From Tritrichomonas musculus (taxonomy: Eukaryota > Parabasalia > Tritrichomonadida > Tritrichomonadidae), in NCBI GenBank assembly GCA_039105265.1, contig JAPFFF010000016.1, forward strand, positions 2,356,001 through 2,420,000: a DNA stretch of 64,000 nucleotides, given 5' to 3'. The notes under the pieces are model-generated. The model was not told the origin of the DNA, made no database searches, and worked only from the letters and a program-made list of their open reading frames with translations. Shown piece after piece: positions 60,685 to 64,000 of this stretch (positions are counted from its first letter, which is position 1; each line of letters opens with the position of its first letter). The position numbers and the translations under genes were made by a program.

Positions 60685-62100
60685 TTCAGCTTTTTTATTT
60701 ACAAATTAAATTTAATTTGTAAATAAAATTGACCTTACCACTAAAAGGGCAAAATCGCCTAAAATGAAAATATTTTAATAAAAATCATTGTTTAAATAAA
60801 AGTAAAAAGCTTTTTAAATTTATTATATGAAAACAATAATTCTGTCTTGGCCAAATAAAAAAATATATCTTATAATAATTATAAAATATATTTTGATTTG
60901 CAGTAGGCATTGTTTACCAAAATAACATATTCTTTTAAAGCTTAAACCTGATAAATATTGTTACTGATTACATTTTCCATTCAAAAATCAGTGATTTCTT
61001 AATATCAAATTATTTGGCTTCTGGGGTTGACAAAATAGAAATCTATTTTTCGATTTGGTGAAAAGTCATAAATCATTTTTCTCCATCTATCCTGAATCTT
61101 ATTGAGTAATCTATGGGACAAATATTGAAATCATATAATTCTTTTAAGTTTGATTGGCTCATCCTTTTGCTTTTGTTTCTCAAACTAAAAAAATAAATAA
61201 ATAAAACTATATCAACATCATCAGATTTGAGTTTTAATATTCAAATAAACTGGAATCAAAAACAGGATATCGATTTTGAGGCAATTATTTTTTTCAATCA
61301 AACAAAAATTAAGAACTCTCTGAAAAATGCTTATCAAAAAGTGAAAATAATGATATCGAGATTTTGATGATCTCAAAAAGTTTGAAAATTATATAATTTT
61401 TATTCAAAAAGTTTCGATTTAAGATGTAGCCAGTAATAATAAACACCAACTTCTTCTTTCTTCATCACTTATTTTGGTGAGTATAACTTCTTTTAATGAG
61501 ACATGCATCGATTTTTGCATTGTATTGAAGAAAAATGAAGTAGTTGTGGTAGAATGATTGAAATTAATTATGTAATTGTATCAATTGAAAGCCTTTCGAA
61601 TGCTTATTGTATAGTTTAATTGAGTTTTCTTTATTAAAAATAGTAGAAAAGCTTAATTTTTTTTCATTTAATTCCTATTATGTTAATTGATTGAAAATAA
61701 AGAGAGTAAAAACTACATAAAAAGACTAGAAATGCGTGGAATCATCATAATTAGTAGGCTTTCTATTGCTTTATCGACTAATTTTGGATTATTTTGGAGC
61801 ATCACTCGAGAAATTAATGCTATTTCAAAATTGAATATTGAAGTTGGGTTATAGCAGAAAATTGAAATGATTGAACTTGTGGAGTATTTTCATTGATAAA
61901 GTTTAGTGGTTTGCTGGCTTGGCGCTAATCACTTATTTTTTTTGCTCAAAAATAATAATTCTGTTTTAAAATAAAAAATTCAATGCTTATTTGGCGATAT
62001 CGACTTTTCGATTCCAGTTTATTTAAAACAAAATAAATTCAAATTAACTAAAAAAAAAAAAAAAAAAAACTAAAAATCATTAAACAAACTAGAACTTTAG
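60685..62100. other. Intergenic stretch
   Basis: No supported gene. A minus frame near 61068-61160 reads MSQSNLKELYDFNICPIDYS and then stops; it may be a small remnant. TCAAAAAGT motifs occur at 61335, 61375 and 61403, and a 20-base A-run near 62051. Confidence 0.4.
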
Positions 62101-63276
62101 TTAGACAATGACTGCGTAAATGCCCTGAACGATTTCAGCCTTTGTGTGCATAGAAGCAAGGGAGACGAGAACGTTGAGTTTGCCGAGATCGTCTGGATTT
62201 ATTTCTCCGAATTTTTCTCTGAAAATTCTGAGAACTTCGAAGTAGTTCTTGGTAATGTTCTGCGCTTTACTGTTCATAATTTTATCGTAGTTCTTCGGAT
62301 CAACGTATCTGACAAGCATTTCGAGGACTGCCTCGAGTTTTTCTGTTTGAGCTTTGAGGCGGAGAAGCTCAATTCGAGCCTGAGCGCGTATTGACGCCTT
62401 TTCGTGGTTTGAGAGGAATTTGAGAGTAATTTCTGTAGCTTCGCTTTGTTTAACAGCTCTAATATTGGCATTATTAACTGGCTGTGCTATAATTTTGTTT
62501 GGTGTTCCGATGAAATTAGATAGTGATATTGATTGAATTGATTCATCGCCAAAGTAGCATGTATGCGATCTTTCTGTATTTTTTTGAAGATATTCGTAGA
62601 GTTCTCCAACTGTAGATGATGGTTCTTGATCAATATAGGTTATAAAATTATTTGTAAAAGCATTTGATATATATGTTCCAATTTGTTCATCGTAAATTGC
62701 AGAATATGATGATTCATTATACATTGAAGCTGTAATGGTAGCAAGGTTGGGAGCTGTTAAAAGTTTTCCGGTTGAACCAGAGTAGCAAGCTTCTATTAAA
62801 AAGAGGCACTTTTTGTAAAGATTTGATGCAGATGCTTTGTTGAAACATTCAGCTAATTGATCAGCCATAATATCCTTATAAATATCTGGAGTTCCAAGAA
62901 TACCTGCACCACCGTGGTTATCATAATAGATAAAAACATAATCATTGCTTGTTGTTGGAAGTTTGGTAATAGAATCATAAAAAGCTTCTGGAGTAACATC
63001 CGCTCCTTTAACATTGATCGCATCTGAACCTGGATAAACATTTATTTTGTGATCAATTGAATGGAAAACTTGGCCAATAAATGGATTTCGTGGATCTGTA
63101 GCAATATCATCAAATGCATAAAGCCCTATATTTTTTGGAGTGAATCCACGGGCAAGCAATTGATTGTAAATAGTGTAAATATCAGCTTGGTGACGATAAT
63201 TTTTAAAGCTACCAGACCCTGCATAAAGAACGGCAAATTGAGCCGAAAATGCTAATTCAACAAGATAAAATAACAT
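62101..63276 (-). CDS. C13 family cysteine peptidase (legumain-like)
   Basis: 391 residues from ATG 63276. Residues 1-13 form a short hydrophobic signal (MLFYLVELAFSAQ). The peptidase domain covers about 14-265: catalytic His121 in YYDNHGG and Cys164 in EACYSGS, with FAVLYAGSGSFKNYRHQADI at its start, the hallmark of the legumain/GPI8 family. A C-terminal helical region (about 290-391; ELLRLKAQTEKLEAVLEMLV) takes the place of the legumain prodomain. It lacks a membrane anchor, so a lysosomal or secreted asparaginyl endopeptidase is more likely than the GPI transamidase subunit. A broken copy lies at 5190-5530. GC-richer than the flanks. Confidence 0.9.
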   Translation of the reverse strand: MLFYLVELAFSAQFAVLYAGSGSFKNYRHQADIYTIYNQLLARGFTPKNIGLYAFDDIATDPRNPFIGQVFHSIDHKINVYPGSDAINVKGADVTPEAFYDSITKLPTTSNDYVFIYYDNHGGAGILGTPDIYKDIMADQLAECFNKASASNLYKKCLFLIEACYSGSTGKLLTAPNLATITASMYNESSYSAIYDEQIGTYISNAFTNNFITYIDQEPSSTVGELYEYLQKNTERSHTCYFGDESIQSISLSNFIGTPNKIIAQPVNNANIRAVKQSEATEITLKFLSNHEKASIRAQARIELLRLKAQTEKLEAVLEMLVRYVDPKNYDKIMNSKAQNITKNYFEVLRIFREKFGEINPDDLGKLNVLVSLASMHTKAEIVQGIYAVIV

Positions 63277-64000
63277 TATATATATATATATTGATATAAA
63301 AATTGAGTTTTAAGTTAACCTACTCTTTCAATTTTCAAAGATTTATTTTATTCAATTCAATTTTTACATTTGTGAAGTAGCTATTAAAAAAAAAATTCTC
63401 TTTATATTGTAAATATAATATAAATGTTTAAAAGGGTTTTTCGGAAAAAAAAGTTTTTTCGAAAAAAATACAATTTTTCAGAAAAGTTGATTTTTTGGTA
63501 ACTTTTTTGTGAATTTATTTAGCAAGACGATTAAAAAAAAAAAGTAGTTTTTTCGAAAAAACCCTAAAATATAATTTAAATTTTTGATATTTTATAAAAT
63601 GGTTCCACCTAGACTTGTTAAAAGTCCGGGACAAATGCACTTTTCATGGACTTTTAGTTAGATTTGTTATTCTCCGATTCTCAAGATCGATAATTGATTG
63701 ACTTTTTGATATCGATACATAAATATGAACAGATTCTCGAGATCGATTTCAGAGATCGAGAATTTTTTTTCTCAGCTTTTGATATCAGAATTTTCAATTA
63801 AACTTTTTGATAAATATATGATCGTATTTTAATCTCAAATATTTCATAAAAAAGAATGTATTTTTTGATTTTAATCTTAAAATAAACATCAATACATTCT
63901 ATTATTTATTTTTAGATATTATAAAATCACAAATAACAATTATAAAAAAAGATAAATCTGTTTGAGATCTCGAGATCTCGGTAATTGATATCATGTTTAC
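63277..64000. other. Intergenic stretch at the window edge
   Basis: No gene. The end (63680-64000) is rich in GATCGA, GAGATC and CTCGAGATCTCG phrases forming small palindromes, and AACTTTTTGATA occurs twice. Confidence 0.4.

Overview
The window is very AT-rich nuclear DNA of a microbial eukaryote, most likely a parabasalid close to Tritrichomonas or Trichomonas. The reasons are the gene content (TKL-type kinases, DUF3447/ankyrin proteins, BspA-like leucine-rich repeats, kinase-Sel1 fusions, C13 peptidases and a complete Polinton/Maverick) and Inr-like TCA-Py motifs just upstream of some start codons. The species call is inference; no rRNA is present. The only RNA gene seen is a tRNA-Lys(UUU) at 9405-9478 (minus).

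Layout. 1-298: end of an ankyrin gene. 1.6-2.7 kb: DUF3447-like gene. 3-6 kb: gene remnants, a three-finger C2H2 reading frame, a mariner-like fragment and a broken C13 peptidase copy. 6.2-9.4 kb: a double kinase locus whose first half is a broken pseudokinase and whose second half is a complete kinase. 9.5-13.5 kb: broken DUF3447 and BspA copies and a 1.7 kb transposon with long inverted repeats. 13.55-17.99 kb: kinase gene with an array of 14 near-identical ankyrin units separated by a 25-bp minisatellite. 19,296-35,131: a young, whole-looking Polinton with 348-bp inverted repeats and an AAGTT target duplication. 35-39.6 kb: gene-poor DNA with transposon ends. 39.6-43.7 kb: kinase with about 21 Sel1 repeats. 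44.3-46.3 kb: membrane-anchored glycoside hydrolase. 47.7-49.2 kb: a second TA-flanked transposon. 49.35-54.48 and 55.77-58.45 kb: two DUF3447 genes with single ankyrin repeats stranded as islands in non-coding AT-rich DNA. 58.8-60.7 kb: kinase with coiled coil and Gln/Asn-rich tail. 62.1-63.3 kb: intact C13 (legumain-like) peptidase.

The most unusual signal is the 'one ankyrin repeat, one island' organisation seen in four loci. Each island is a clean single ankyrin repeat; islands are separated by 150-560 bp of non-coding DNA made of degenerate short repeats, and three of the four loci end in a recognisable cap with a stop codon. In the 13.6-16.8 kb array the island spacing is quantised as about 188 + n x 25 bp, so neighbouring islands are not in a common frame. 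The islands must be joined by RNA splicing that does not show consistent GT-AG borders, or serve as a cassette store, or be decaying. Most other genes belong to families that parabasalids have expanded for signalling (kinases, ankyrins) and surface or secretory roles (glycoside hydrolase, peptidase, BspA repeats).
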